This document shows positions 8,190-16,442 of a stretch of DNA of 16,442 nucleotides, piece by piece. The notes under the pieces are model-generated. The model was not told the origin of the DNA. It saw only the letters and a list, made by a program, of their open reading frames with translations, and ran no database searches. Each line of letters begins with the position of its first letter. Within the stretch, counting starts at the first letter, position 1. Made by a program: the position numbers and the translations under genes. This DNA comes from an uncultured Cellvibrio sp. (GTDB taxonomy: Bacteria; Pseudomonadota; Gammaproteobacteria; Pseudomonadales; Cellvibrionaceae), in assembly GCA_946481095.1 (NCBI GenBank), contig CAMLML010000092.1, positions 1 to 16,442 of the forward strand. The letters run 5' to 3'.

Positions 8190-10211
8190 TTAATCTTTTT
8201 TTAACACCACCACTGCTCCACCCGACGCAGCCAATCTTAATGTCAGGTTATCCACAACAGTATAATGGCCTATTGTTTTTTCCACCGATGAAATAGTTTT
8301 TCCATCCTGCCAGATTTCAGCCTTGTATTTTCCTTTGCTCAAAAAACTTAATGGAATTGTTAATTCACGTGCAGATTCATTGGTCATAGCGCCCAAATAC
8401 CAATCTTTTCCTGAACGACGTGCAGAGACAATAAATTCGCCGATATCACCTTGTACAATTTGGGTTTCATCCCAGGTGACGGGAACATCTTTAATAAATT
8501 CCAATCCATCTTGCCATTCGCTTTGCGGTTGTGGCCACTTGCCATTGGTTTTGCTATAGGTGATAGGCGAATCCGCCAGCATTTGTAATGGGCTGTCGTA
8601 AACCACATACATCGCCAATGCTTGTCCTCGTGTTGTTTTGACATAAGGTAAAGTGTTGCGACGCAATTGAGGAAACTCTTCCGGTGTTGTGTGACGGAAA
8701 CCACCGGGTGTGTAATCAATCGGCCCAAGAATCATGCGTGTAAAAGGCAAAGTCACATTGTGCGTCGCGGTAATACGCGAACTCCATTTATTATATTCAG
8801 CGCCCAGCACACCTTCTTGCGTTAAATAATGCGGATAAGTTCTGACTAATCCATTCGGTGGATAAGCACCATGTAAATCCACCATGATGTGATATTTCGC
8901 GGTCATACTGAGCAGCTTGTGATAATAATCCACCATTTGTTGATCCGATCTATCCATAAAATCCACTTTAATTCCTTTAATGCCCCACTGCTCATAAGTT
9001 TTCAGTGCTTCTTCCATTTGCCAATCCAATTGTTGCCATTGCAACCAAATCCATACCCCCACATTTTTTTGTTTGGCGTAATGTAAAATTTCCGGCATGT
9101 TCATTTCTGGAATAGGTTTAATCACATTGGAGCCGGGTGAATTTGTCCAGGCAGCACCTTCGTGCCAACCAGCATCAATCAAAATATATTCAAGGCCAAG
9201 TGTTGAAGCAAAATCAATATAAGCTTTGTAGGTTGCAGTATTCATCCCCGGTTTTTGATTGGAATCATCCAACACAACCTGATTGTCATTCCACCAGTCC
9301 CATGCCACTTTTCCAGGTTTAATCCAATCGGTATTTTTTATTTTTGTTGGTTCACCCAAAACAGCGATTAACGAAGACTCCGTTAAATCACCGGGATTCT
9401 CACCTAACATAATGACACGCCAGGGTGTATTAAAATCGGTTGAGAGATTGGCTTTTACAGCCGCTTTTTCCAAACCATCGGCACGATTATCAAAACGCGG
9501 CGTTAACAAAATACTCACACCCAAACCGCCATCGCCCCTGCCGGTAAACCAACTGCCGGGATAATTTTTTACATCTGATTCTGCCAGTGCAAAAGTCGTT
9601 TTCCCTACCCCTGTTTTACAGACCAGCGGATTATCGTAAAGATGATGCTCCCTGATAGAAGACGCCTTGATCGGATCAAATTCACCTTCATGACTGTTGG
9701 CAAATTTACCCAGATTCAATCCAAAACATTGATAATCTTTTGCGAAATCAAAACGCGTCAATTCATTTTGAATAGTGAAAGCTGAAAAATTTTCCTGTAC
9801 AGGTAATTGATAGCGAAAAGCCACGCCTTGATCATAAACACGAACCAATAAATTGAAATTCAGATTCGGTTGATTTTTATTACTAAATTGCAAAACCAAA
9901 GATTGGTAATGGTCATCAATTTTTTTACTTCGACCTGCAATCAAGTCAAATTTATCTTTAACCGCTTTTTGTTTTTTCGATAACAGTTGCAACTCTGCAT
10001 TACCCAGTTGTTTGTTATCGATAATTAACCCCAAGGGAGAATCAGTAATAATGGTTTGATCATCAAGTGATACCTGATAACGCAAACCCGATGCGTCACT
10101 GGTAATTGACATTTGCACACGTTGATCAGGTGACTTGATTTGGAAAACCTCGGCGTTTACACCTGCAGCACCCAATAACAAAAACAGTGAGATAAAACTT
10201 CGCTTGATCAT
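8190..10211 (-). CDS. GH97 glycoside hydrolase, predicted retaining alpha-galactosidase
   Basis: A 673-residue exported enzyme of family GH97. The signal peptide is residues 1-20 (cleavage after VNA). Residues about 21-285 are the N-terminal beta-sandwich domain, about 295-560 the TIM barrel and about 575-673 a C-terminal beta-sandwich. Barrel landmarks are KVAWDWWND, EYILIDAGWH, GVWIWLQW, GIKGIKVDFMDR, MVDLHGAYPPNG and YLTQEGVLGAEYNKW. GH97 splits in two. Inverting alpha-glucosidases of the SusB type use Glu bases and lack an Asp at the barrel position. Retaining alpha-galactosidases such as BtGH97b use the Asp in this KVDF segment as nucleophile. Asp417 is present, with Glu466 (or Glu472) as likely acid/base, so alpha-galactosidase is predicted. 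It would remove terminal alpha-galactose, for example from galactomannan or raffinose-type sugars, in the periplasm. AGAGGA lies at good spacing before the ATG. It seems monocistronic, with its own terminator. Confidence 0.92.
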   Translation of the reverse strand: MIKRSFISLFLLLGAAGVNAEVFQIKSPDQRVQMSITSDASGLRYQVSLDDQTIITDSPLGLIIDNKQLGNAELQLLSKKQKAVKDKFDLIAGRSKKIDDHYQSLVLQFSNKNQPNLNFNLLVRVYDQGVAFRYQLPVQENFSAFTIQNELTRFDFAKDYQCFGLNLGKFANSHEGEFDPIKASSIREHHLYDNPLVCKTGVGKTTFALAESDVKNYPGSWFTGRGDGGLGVSILLTPRFDNRADGLEKAAVKANLSTDFNTPWRVIMLGENPGDLTESSLIAVLGEPTKIKNTDWIKPGKVAWDWWNDNQVVLDDSNQKPGMNTATYKAYIDFASTLGLEYILIDAGWHEGAAWTNSPGSNVIKPIPEMNMPEILHYAKQKNVGVWIWLQWQQLDWQMEEALKTYEQWGIKGIKVDFMDRSDQQMVDYYHKLLSMTAKYHIMVDLHGAYPPNGLVRTYPHYLTQEGVLGAEYNKWSSRITATHNVTLPFTRMILGPIDYTPGGFRHTTPEEFPQLRRNTLPYVKTTRGQALAMYVVYDSPLQMLADSPITYSKTNGKWPQPQSEWQDGLEFIKDVPVTWDETQIVQGDIGEFIVSARRSGKDWYLGAMTNESARELTIPLSFLSKGKYKAEIWQDGKTISSVEKTIGHYTVVDNLTLRLAASGGAVVVLKKD

Positions 10212-10338
10212 TTCTATTCCTCTGTGGATTATTCGAATTGTTGGAAATTGACAAGCTATTATTCACAAACAAATAATATTTTCGATCGGGATTACAAATA
10301 AAAACATTCGTATCAGGTACAAATTCCTATTGATTCTG

Positions 10339-12048
10339 TTAAAGCATTTCCACGGCAAAACAATCAATAGCCGCGCCCTGATTCATGTTACCAATATCTT
10401 TTTTCAACGAAACTTGTTTTGCAGTAAATTTGAAAAGGCCACTTCGTTCCGCATAATGGTGCACTTTGTGGCTGACCAGTACATCACCTGAATCTGCTGC
10501 GGCTTCAAGCCTTGCAGCCATATTCACTGCTACACCCTCAAGGTCGGGACTGTCCGTTACCTCGTTATAAACCAGATTCACTTCTCCCAGATCAACACCA
10601 ATTCGCAATTCAAAACCTGCCGCCATTAATACATTACGTAACATGCAAGCACAGGATAATCCCGCTGTCGCATTTTTAAAGGTAACCCGCAATGAATCGC
10701 CTTCCATATTAGGATGGCCCGCATTCCATTTTTTCAAAATAGGTTTGAGCAAACCTCGAAACAAGGATAATTTTTCTGAAAGCTCGTCGTGCTTCCATTT
10801 TGAAAAACCTTTCAAATCCATAAACAGAATTGTCAGATTTCTAACATGGCCAGTTTCATGATCCGCAGCCAACTCCAACAAACGCGGCCAAAATTCTTCA
10901 CGTATTGCCGCAATTTTTTCTTTTAATTGTAAATGCAATTCAGTATTGGAACGCAACACCAGCTGCGCCAACTGAATACGCTCGGCTTCCATTTGTAATT
11001 GTTCTTTTAGCTCAGTCGGGTTATGTGTCCCCACTTCTTCCACAACAAATTGAACCAACGCACCACCAGCCACATCCACAATTGAACGCAAGCGTAAAAT
11101 AATTCCCCAATGCACTGCTGTTAAATGCTCAATAAAGATAGGAAGAGTCGCTAATTCATGATCAACCAAACGATAGGGATAACGTAATTCAATGGTAATC
11201 AGTTCTGCAAAAATGCGTTCGAACTCATGGGATCTGTAATGGGTTTTTTCTTTCCCCGATTTGTCCCAGTAAGCATATTTACACATCACACTGGTCAATA
11301 CCCAACCTTGAGTCGATATTTTCCATAATTTACTGCCCGTTAGATCGGCACCTATCAACTTGGTTTTATTGAGATTGGCTTCGCGTAAATCAACATCAAG
11401 TAAATTGGCTTCCGAAAAATCCGCGTGAGCTAAATTTTGTCCCGCCAGATTACAACCCGTTAAATTGGCATTTTTGAAAATAGCACCCACTAATTGAGCG
11501 CCATCAAAAGTCACACCAACCAGATTGGCACCGGAAAATAAGGCATAGGATAGATCTGCCTTGTTGAAATTTACGCCTTGCAAATTTGAACCACTGAAAT
11601 CAACCCTTGCCAATTGTTGACCTTCAAGATTACTGCCAGCAAGCGATACCCCACGCAAAATCAAACCGCTGATATCACGACCGCGAAAATCGATATTTTC
11701 CAGTTTGGCTCCGCGGGTAACAGCGGTAAGAAGATTGGCATTACAGAGAATTGATCCACTTAAATCCGAATCACTGAGCTGGGTTGCAATCAGTTTTGCA
11801 TTGGTGAAATCGTTATTGACCAAACAGGAGTGTTCAAAATTTGACGAAATAAAATCAGTGCCTTTAAAACTACACCCACTGATTTTTGAATTGCGAAAGG
11901 ACATTTTTGAAAAATCATAATCATCCAATTGCATATTTCTCAGTTCTATCCCGTCAAGGGTTAATTGACCCGCAGGAAATAACTTTCGAAAGCTGTTCCA
12001 TGACTTGGCGCCTTTTTTAATTTCACGCAATAAAGATTCAGTATCCAT
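10339..12048 (-). CDS. Pentapeptide-repeat protein with class III adenylate/guanylate cyclase domain
   Basis: A 569-residue soluble protein. Residues about 31-240 are pentapeptide repeats (A(D/N)LXX pattern, e.g. SGANLVGVTFDGAQLVGAIF) that should form a right-handed quadrilateral beta-helix. Residues about 245-340 include MCKYAYWDKSGKEKTHYRSHEFERIF and a following alpha/beta segment, resembling regions that follow pentapeptide repeats in some cyanobacterial signalling proteins (recalled, not searched). A charged helix at 345-395 resembles the signalling linker of cyclases. Residues about 402-569 are the class III cyclase domain. Asp411 (FMDLKGFSKW) and Asp451 (GDSLRVTF) are the metal ligands. 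Asp502 matches the adenine-contacting Asp, and Asn509 with Arg513 (VNMAARLE) match the transition-state pair. The usual substrate Lys three residues before the GD motif is replaced by Asn447. cAMP synthesis is likely but could be weak or altered. There are no membrane segments. It is a stand-alone gene between dapB and GH97, with a weak ribosome site. Confidence 0.85.
   Translation of the reverse strand: MDTESLLREIKKGAKSWNSFRKLFPAGQLTLDGIELRNMQLDDYDFSKMSFRNSKISGCSFKGTDFISSNFEHSCLVNNDFTNAKLIATQLSDSDLSGSILCNANLLTAVTRGAKLENIDFRGRDISGLILRGVSLAGSNLEGQQLARVDFSGSNLQGVNFNKADLSYALFSGANLVGVTFDGAQLVGAIFKNANLTGCNLAGQNLAHADFSEANLLDVDLREANLNKTKLIGADLTGSKLWKISTQGWVLTSVMCKYAYWDKSGKEKTHYRSHEFERIFAELITIELRYPYRLVDHELATLPIFIEHLTAVHWGIILRLRSIVDVAGGALVQFVVEEVGTHNPTELKEQLQMEAERIQLAQLVLRSNTELHLQLKEKIAAIREEFWPRLLELAADHETGHVRNLTILFMDLKGFSKWKHDELSEKLSLFRGLLKPILKKWNAGHPNMEGDSLRVTFKNATAGLSCACMLRNVLMAAGFELRIGVDLGEVNLVYNEVTDSPDLEGVAVNMAARLEAAADSGDVLVSHKVHHYAERSGLFKFTAKQVSLKKDIGNMNQGAAIDCFAVEML
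11329..11958 (-). repeat. Coding pentapeptide-repeat array
   Basis: About 40 degenerate five-residue units (consensus A(D/N)LXX, central Leu or Phe) cover residues 31-240 of the cyclase fusion. At DNA level they appear as loosely repeated 15-bp units with a recurring AAATTGGC-like core on the plus strand. They are protein repeats, not a CRISPR array or non-coding satellite. Confidence 0.8.
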
Positions 12049-12117
12049 GGAAATTTCTTATCTATCAGTTAATCAGTGCGCGCAGTATACGATATGAAGG
12101 GTAGAAACAAAAAATTC

Positions 12118-13177
<1,060 letters not shown>

Positions 13178-13185
13178 AATCACCT

Positions 13186-13455
13186 CTAGCGCAAAGGATC
13201 AATTTTGAATACAGGTTCACCATTAATTGCCAACTGCCAATCCGCCATCAGCTCATCGGCATGAATCTCAATCCATGCACTCACCAATCTAAGCTGCTTG
13301 GTAGGCAACTCTCCCACTATCACTCTTCCCGTTGGAATTTCTATCACAGCAGCAAACTCCTTATATTCAACATGTATATGAGGCATATTATGTTGATCAT
13401 TATCAAAATAATACATCCTGATAATTAATCCGTAAAACATTGATATCGTCGGCAT
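13186..13455 (-). CDS. DUF4160 small protein, first gene of the pair
   Basis: An 89-residue protein with the DUF4160 pattern PTISMFYGLIIRMYYFD followed by the conserved His cluster HNMPHIHVEY, then EIPTGRVIVGELP and a C-terminal helix with W. The strong Shine-Dalgarno AAAGGAGA before the ATG is much better than those of its neighbours. It lies 26 bp after ribA and is coupled to the DUF2442 gene. The function is not established. The compact two-gene arrangement and strong translation resemble a toxin-antitoxin or small accessory module (inference). Confidence 0.82.
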   Translation of the reverse strand: MPTISMFYGLIIRMYYFDNDQHNMPHIHVEYKEFAAVIEIPTGRVIVGELPTKQLRLVSAWIEIHADELMADWQLAINGEPVFKIDPLR

Positions 13456-13481
13456 AGCTTTTCTCCTTTAAACTTGAAACA

Positions 13482-14081
13482 CTAAAAATCCTCATCCAAA
13501 AACAAATGCCCCAATTTTCCTTTTTTGGTTTCCAAATATTTTGCATTGTGTGGATTGCGTCCGGTTTGGTGTGGAATGCGTTCGGTAATTTGAATGCCCA
13601 TATCCTGCAATGCTTTTACTTTACGCGGATTATTGGTCAGTAATTTTAACGATTTGATATGCAAATGCTGCAACATAGGTTTCAGTATTGAATAGTCACG
13701 CATGTCGGCCCCGAAGCCCAATTGTTCATTTGCCTCGACTGTATCAGCACCACAATCCTGTAAAGAATATGCACGAATTTTATTTAATAAACCAATGCCA
13801 CGCCCTTCCTGACGCAAATAAAAAATCACCCCGCGACCCACTACACCAATCTTGTGCATAGCTGCTTGCAACTGCGGCCCACAATCACAGCGCATGCTAA
13901 AAAGTGCATCGCCCGTTAAGCATTCCGAATGGATGCGCGCAAGCAAAGGTTCGTCACCTGTGATGTCCCCCAGCGTCAATACCACGTGCTCTTTTTCGGT
14001 TTGTTCATCTGCAAAACCATGCATGACGAACATGCCGAATGGTGTGGGTAATTTGCAGGATTCAATATAGGTAATTGTCAC
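13482..14081 (-). CDS. ribA: GTP cyclohydrolase II
   Basis: A 199-residue enzyme that opens GTP to 2,5-diamino-6-ribosylamino-4(3H)-pyrimidinone 5'-phosphate, formate and pyrophosphate, the first step of riboflavin synthesis. The zinc site [18 protein letters not shown] supplies three Cys. The RQEGRGIGL segment and the C-terminal LLTNNPRKV are diagnostic. The frame extends to a GTG at 14108, but the GTG at 14081 is preferred. GAGG lies five bases upstream, the protein then matches E. coli RibA in length (196), and its zinc ligands fall at Cys54, Cys65 and Cys67, the E. coli numbering. The upstream GTG lies inside a palindromic repeat. This is stand-alone RibA, not a RibBA fusion. It follows pgpA after a 106-bp gap filled by the repeat. 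Confidence 0.96.
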   Translation of the reverse strand: MTITYIESCKLPTPFGMFVMHGFADEQTEKEHVVLTLGDITGDEPLLARIHSECLTGDALFSMRCDCGPQLQAAMHKIGVVGRGVIFYLRQEGRGIGLLNKIRAYSLQDCGADTVEANEQLGFGADMRDYSILKPMLQHLHIKSLKLLTNNPRKVKALQDMGIQITERIPHQTGRNPHNAKYLETKKGKLGHLFLDEDF

Positions 14082-14101
14082 ACTTGCCTCATCAAATAAA
14101 T

Positions 14102-14203
14102 TCCCCACTTTGAAAAAAGGGGGGTTAGGGGGGATTTAAAATCTACTAAAAATCCGAAATTCCAAATCCCTCCCCTGCCTCCCTTTTTCAAAGGGAGGAG
14201 CCA
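14102..14203. repeat. Palindromic repeat, copy 1 (between pgpA and ribA)
   Basis: Two 30-bp inverted arms, about 14109-14138 and 14164-14193, match at 23 of 30 positions around an AT-rich spacer. Each arm contains an inner hairpin. The right one is near-perfect: CCTCCCTTT, TTC, AAAGGGAGG at 14179-14199. Its edge GGCTCCTCCC (minus strand) also occurs in the 16178-16255 element, so the two look like copies of one small non-coding mobile or REP-like family. It overlaps the 3' end of pgpA and covers the discarded upstream GTG of ribA. Transcripts should fold strongly here. Confidence 0.75.
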
Positions 14204-14670
14204 AAATAAACAATCAACTGCAAAACCAAAAACGCATAAATCCCTGCGAGCAAATCATCAACCATTATGCCGAATCCACCTTTCACTTTTTTATCCAGCC
14301 AATTAATCGGCCAAGGTTTTACGATATCAAAAAAACGAAAGGCGACGAAACCAATTAGCATCCAAATCCAACCTTTGGGTGCTAGAAACATGGTGACCCA
14401 ATAGCCAACAAATTCATCCCAAACAATGCCACCGTGATCATGCACACCGAGTGCTTTTGATGATCGATCACACCAATAAACACCCAATGCAAAAGTCACA
14501 ATTAACCAACTTAAGTAAACGCTCCAGTGCAAATCCTGGATCAACCAAAAAATTGGAATCGCCGCAAGCGTACCAAAAGTACCTGGCGCCCTGGGTGCCA
14601 GACCACTGCCAAAACCAAATGCAAATAGATGATCAGGGTTGGATAGTAATTGTTTGAAACCCGGTGTCAT
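14188..14670 (-). CDS. pgpA: Phosphatidylglycerophosphatase A
   Basis: A 160-residue inner-membrane phosphatase that removes phosphate from phosphatidylglycerophosphate to give phosphatidylglycerol. Family motifs are GFGSGLAPRAPGTFGTL (19-35), HDHGGIVWDEFVGYW (77-91), FRFFDIVKPWPI (111-122) and GGFGIMVDDLLAG (131-143), with about four hydrophobic helices between them. The ATG at 14670 is 10 bp past the thiL stop, so the two are probably co-transcribed. The last codons (GSSL) and the TGA come from the edge of the palindromic repeat, so the natural C-terminus seems to have been replaced by repeat sequence after the final helix. That should be tolerated. Confidence 0.95.
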   Translation of the reverse strand: MTPGFKQLLSNPDHLFAFGFGSGLAPRAPGTFGTLAAIPIFWLIQDLHWSVYLSWLIVTFALGVYWCDRSSKALGVHDHGGIVWDEFVGYWVTMFLAPKGWIWMLIGFVAFRFFDIVKPWPINWLDKKVKGGFGIMVDDLLAGIYAFLVLQLIVYFGSSL

Positions 14671-14680
14671 AAAATGATCT

Positions 14681-15646
14681 TCATGAAAAATGTTGATATC
14701 CGGTTTGCATCAGCGGAAATTCTTCGCCATGCCATTCACATTGCACACCGGAACCCGAATGCATTTTGCCTATCACAGTTGCTGATATTTTTTTTTCGGC
14801 AATCAGCATCGCAATTTGCGGCATGTTGTCAGGTGACACAGTGAAACATAATTCGTAATCGTCGCCACCGGTTAAAGCATAACGATAAGCTTGTTGTTGA
14901 TCCTGCAAATGTTTTAGTGCAGGTGATAAAGGAATATCTTCAACAAAAATAGTTGCACCCAAATCGCTACGTTCACAGATATGTTGCAAATCAGCAACCA
15001 ATCCATCTGAAACATCCAGAGCTGCGTTAGCGAATTCACAAATTAATTTTGCTTCTATCAAACGCGGTTTTGGCCGATAAAAACGTTCCTGTAAATATTG
15101 CTGATCAGATTCAGAGACCCATATCTTTTTTTGCAACGCCTCCAAAGCCGCTGCCCCATCACCCAAAGTGTTGGTCACTAAAATAAAATCATCGACATTG
15201 GCCGCATCTCGACGCATGGCAAATTTATTTTCGACAGAACCCATCACTTGGATAGTGATGCTCAAAGGCCCCGACGTGGTATCACCGCCAACCAATTGAA
15301 TATTGAATTCACACGCACACGCAAATAATCCGCGACTGAATTCACGCAACCAGATTTCATCTGCCTGAGGCAAGGTTAAGGCCAGGGTAAACCATAAAGG
15401 TTCCGCCCCCATAGCAGCCAAATCACTTAAATTGGTACGCAATGCACGCTCGGCAATTAAATTGGCGGGCGCATCTTGCGGGAAATGAACATCGGCAACG
15501 AGGGTATCAACCGATACCGCCAGGTGTTTTCCAACAGGCGTTTGCAGCAGTGCGCAATCATCACCAATGCCCAACACAACCGATTCCGACAGCGACGATT
15601 CTTGCTCACTTTCGAAAAATTGCTTGATCAGTTGGAATTCATTCAT
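14681..15646 (-). CDS. thiL: Thiamine-monophosphate kinase
   Basis: A 321-residue cytoplasmic kinase that phosphorylates thiamine monophosphate to thiamine diphosphate with ATP. It has the AIR-synthase/PurM-like fold. Diagnostic segments are GIGDDCALL (26-34), the Mg-binding SVDTLVADVHF (45-55), NLSDLAAMGA (72-81), LVGGDTTSGPL (118-128), DVSDGLVADLQHI (211-223) and TGGDDYELCFT (259-269). The ATG at 15646 gives the usual N-terminus MNEFQLIKQFF. It begins 39 bp after nusB and ends 10 bp before pgpA, the conserved gammaproteobacterial order. Confidence 0.97.
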   Translation of the reverse strand: MNEFQLIKQFFESEQESSLSESVVLGIGDDCALLQTPVGKHLAVSVDTLVADVHFPQDAPANLIAERALRTNLSDLAAMGAEPLWFTLALTLPQADEIWLREFSRGLFACACEFNIQLVGGDTTSGPLSITIQVMGSVENKFAMRRDAANVDDFILVTNTLGDGAAALEALQKKIWVSESDQQYLQERFYRPKPRLIEAKLICEFANAALDVSDGLVADLQHICERSDLGATIFVEDIPLSPALKHLQDQQQAYRYALTGGDDYELCFTVSPDNMPQIAMLIAEKKISATVIGKMHSGSGVQCEWHGEEFPLMQTGYQHFS

Positions 15647-15685
15647 TTATATAAATTCAAAAAATAATTTTTTATGCAACAGTTT

Positions 15686-16159
15686 TTATTTTTTATTCGC
15701 TTTGACTTCAACCGCACGTGTGACTGCTGCAGTTTTATCCAACACACCGTTGATAAATTTGTGACTATCTTCAGCACCAAATTTTTTAGCCAATGACACG
15801 GCTTCGTTAATTACCACTTTATAAGGAACATCCAAACGATGCAAAAATTCATAGGTAGCCAAACGCAACAATGCACGCGTAACCGGGTCGAGTTCCTTCA
15901 AACTGCGATCAACCAAAAAAGTTTCAAATGCATTTTCGATATCGCTCAGATGTGCAGGCACACCATGCAAAAGATCGTGAAAATATTCCAGATCAACATT
16001 GGTCATGTCGTTATCGACACGAAATTCCGCTTCAATCACATTCAAACTGGCGCCGGCCATTTGCCATTGATAAAGCGCTTGCATGGCGTAGTGGCGTGCC
16101 ATACGACGAGTGGCCGCCAATGCGCTGGTGGTAGATGAAGCGGATGAAGAATTATTCAT
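15686..16159 (-). CDS. nusB: Transcription antitermination factor NusB
   Basis: A 157-residue RNA-binding protein that, with NusE (S10), binds boxA in rRNA leaders to suppress termination. The core begins [16 protein letters not shown]. It continues with [33 protein letters not shown] and the ending [31 protein letters not shown]. The frame is open to 16270, but the extra 37 residues are encoded by the palindromic repeat and are Gly/Pro/Trp low-complexity. The ATG at 16159 is therefore chosen, although its ribosome site (CGAG) is weak. The protein then has a Ser/Thr-rich, probably disordered tail of about 17 residues before the core. It lies downstream of ribH, separated by the hairpin element. 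Confidence 0.96.
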   Translation of the reverse strand: MNNSSSASSTTSALAATRRMARHYAMQALYQWQMAGASLNVIEAEFRVDNDMTNVDLEYFHDLLHGVPAHLSDIENAFETFLVDRSLKELDPVTRALLRLATYEFLHRLDVPYKVVINEAVSLAKKFGAEDSHKFINGVLDKTAAVTRAVEVKANKK

Positions 16160-16171
16160 GGGAAATACTCG

Positions 16172-16255
16172 AAAAAAGACCCCCTCCCAGCCTCCCCCTT
16201 GCCAGGGGGAGGAGCCAGTCCCTCCCCCTGGCAAGGGGGAGGTTAGGAGGGGGTC
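16172..16255 (-). terminator. Possible terminator or attenuator between ribH and nusB
   Basis: Read on the minus strand, the long GC-rich palindrome of the repeat copy 2 is followed at once by TTTTTT (16172-16177 on the plus strand is A6), 13 bases before the nusB ATG. That is the layout of an intrinsic terminator. Since nusB is normally co-transcribed with ribH, partial termination, or an additional promoter for nusB, must be considered. Inferred from sequence only. Confidence 0.45.
16178..16255. repeat. Palindromic repeat, copy 2 (between ribH and nusB)
   Basis: Two 35-bp arms (16178-16212 and 16221-16255), inverted, match at 33 of 35 positions around the 8-bp spacer AGCCAGTC. Each arm holds its own hairpin, CCTCCCCCT-TGCC-AGGGGGAGG, so the 78-bp unit is a nested palindrome able to form one long cruciform or two short stems. 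The ends are GACCCCCTCC and its complement. It shares GGCTCCTCCC and the CTAACC(T/C)CCCC core with the element at 14102-14203, which indicates one repeat family. Confidence 0.85.
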
Positions 16256-16299
16256 ATGCTTTACAAACAATTGAAAACAAAAAATTAAATCTTGCCTAA

Positions 16300-16442
16300 C
16301 TATATTTTTCCTAACAAGGAAACCATTTCCAATGCCGTCGATGCCGCTTCAACACCCTTGTTGCCTGCTTTGGTTCCAGAACGTTCAATGGCTTGTTCGA
16401 TTGAATCGACAGTCAACACACCGAAGGTAACCGGTACAGCAT
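16300..16442 (-). CDS. ribH: 6,7-dimethyl-8-ribityllumazine synthase, C-terminal part (5' end beyond window)
   Basis: Forty-six sense codons plus TAG at 16300-16302, running off the right edge. The peptide [20 protein letters not shown] followed by [19 protein letters not shown] matches the lumazine synthase C-terminus, including the conserved [16 protein letters not shown] stretch. The enzyme condenses 5-amino-6-ribitylaminouracil with dihydroxybutanone phosphate in the penultimate step of riboflavin synthesis. It is the first gene here of the ribH-nusB-thiL-pgpA-ribA block. Confidence 0.95.
   Translation of the reverse strand, partial: AVPVTFGVLTVDSIEQAIERSGTKAGNKGVEAASTALEMVSLLGKI

Noticed and set aside
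8190..10211. Annotation as a SusB-type alpha-glucosidase.
   Set aside because: An Asp occupies the nucleophile position in the KVDF segment, the feature of retaining alpha-galactosidases in GH97.
1..10211. A complete polysaccharide utilisation locus.
   Set aside because: No SusC/SusD pair, TonB-dependent receptor, sugar permease or sugar-specific regulator is present, and unrelated genes (sheath fusion, permease) separate the hydrolases.
11329..11958. Regularly spaced similar short motifs, which could suggest a CRISPR array or satellite.
   Set aside because: Units are 15-bp degenerate codon repeats in frame with an intact pentapeptide protein; there are no identical repeats with unique spacers.
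16160..16270. N-terminal extension of NusB by 37 residues from an upstream ATG.
   Set aside because: The extension is translated palindromic repeat (Gly/Pro/Trp-rich) and does not resemble any NusB N-terminus; the ATG at 16159 suffices.

Overview
The window looks like chromosomal DNA of a plant-polysaccharide-degrading gammaproteobacterium, most likely Cellvibrio or a close relative (inference). It encodes three exported glycoside hydrolases. One carries a poly-serine linker followed by a CBM10-type Cys/Trp cellulose-binding module, a Cellvibrio/Saccharophagus hallmark. It also has the gammaproteobacterial order ribH-nusB-thiL-pgpA-ribA. All genes I can support lie on the minus strand, so transcription runs from high to low coordinates. 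I see no tRNA, rRNA, CRISPR array, integrase or complete insertion sequence.

Right part (about 12.1-16.4 kb), housekeeping block. In transcription order it holds the 3' end of ribH, nusB, thiL, pgpA and ribA (riboflavin synthesis, antitermination, thiamine diphosphate, phosphatidylglycerol), then a small DUF4160/DUF2442 pair, then dapB (lysine/diaminopimelate). The small pair sits 26 bp after ribA and 16 bp before dapB, so it looks embedded in an operon. Two related nested palindromes (16178-16255 and about 14102-14203) lie between ribH and nusB and between pgpA and ribA. They look like copies of a small non-coding MITE/REP-like family. The first is followed by T6 in the direction of transcription. 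The second supplies the last codons and the stop of pgpA.

Middle (10.3-12.0 kb): a 569-residue protein joins about 40 pentapeptide repeats to a C-terminal class III nucleotidyl cyclase domain. It is probably a cAMP-type signalling enzyme with one substituted substrate-binding residue.

Left part (1-10.2 kb), an accessory stretch rich in carbohydrate enzymes. It encodes a GH97 enzyme with the retaining alpha-galactosidase signature, an orphan CbiM-like membrane permease, a multidomain GH128-LamG-Ser linker-CBM10 enzyme, an orphan fused TssB-TssC-like contractile-sheath protein, an HxlR-type one-cysteine regulator, and a GH2 beta-galactosidase cut by the left edge. The hydrolases would act in the periplasm or outside the cell on galactosides and beta-1,3-glucans. 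No SusC/D or TonB receptor is in view, so this is a loose collection of genes, not a complete utilisation locus.

Most worth following up: the sheath fusion that lacks both its secretion apparatus and the TssC C-terminal part, the pentapeptide-cyclase fusion, the small gene pair inside the housekeeping operon, and the palindromic repeat family.
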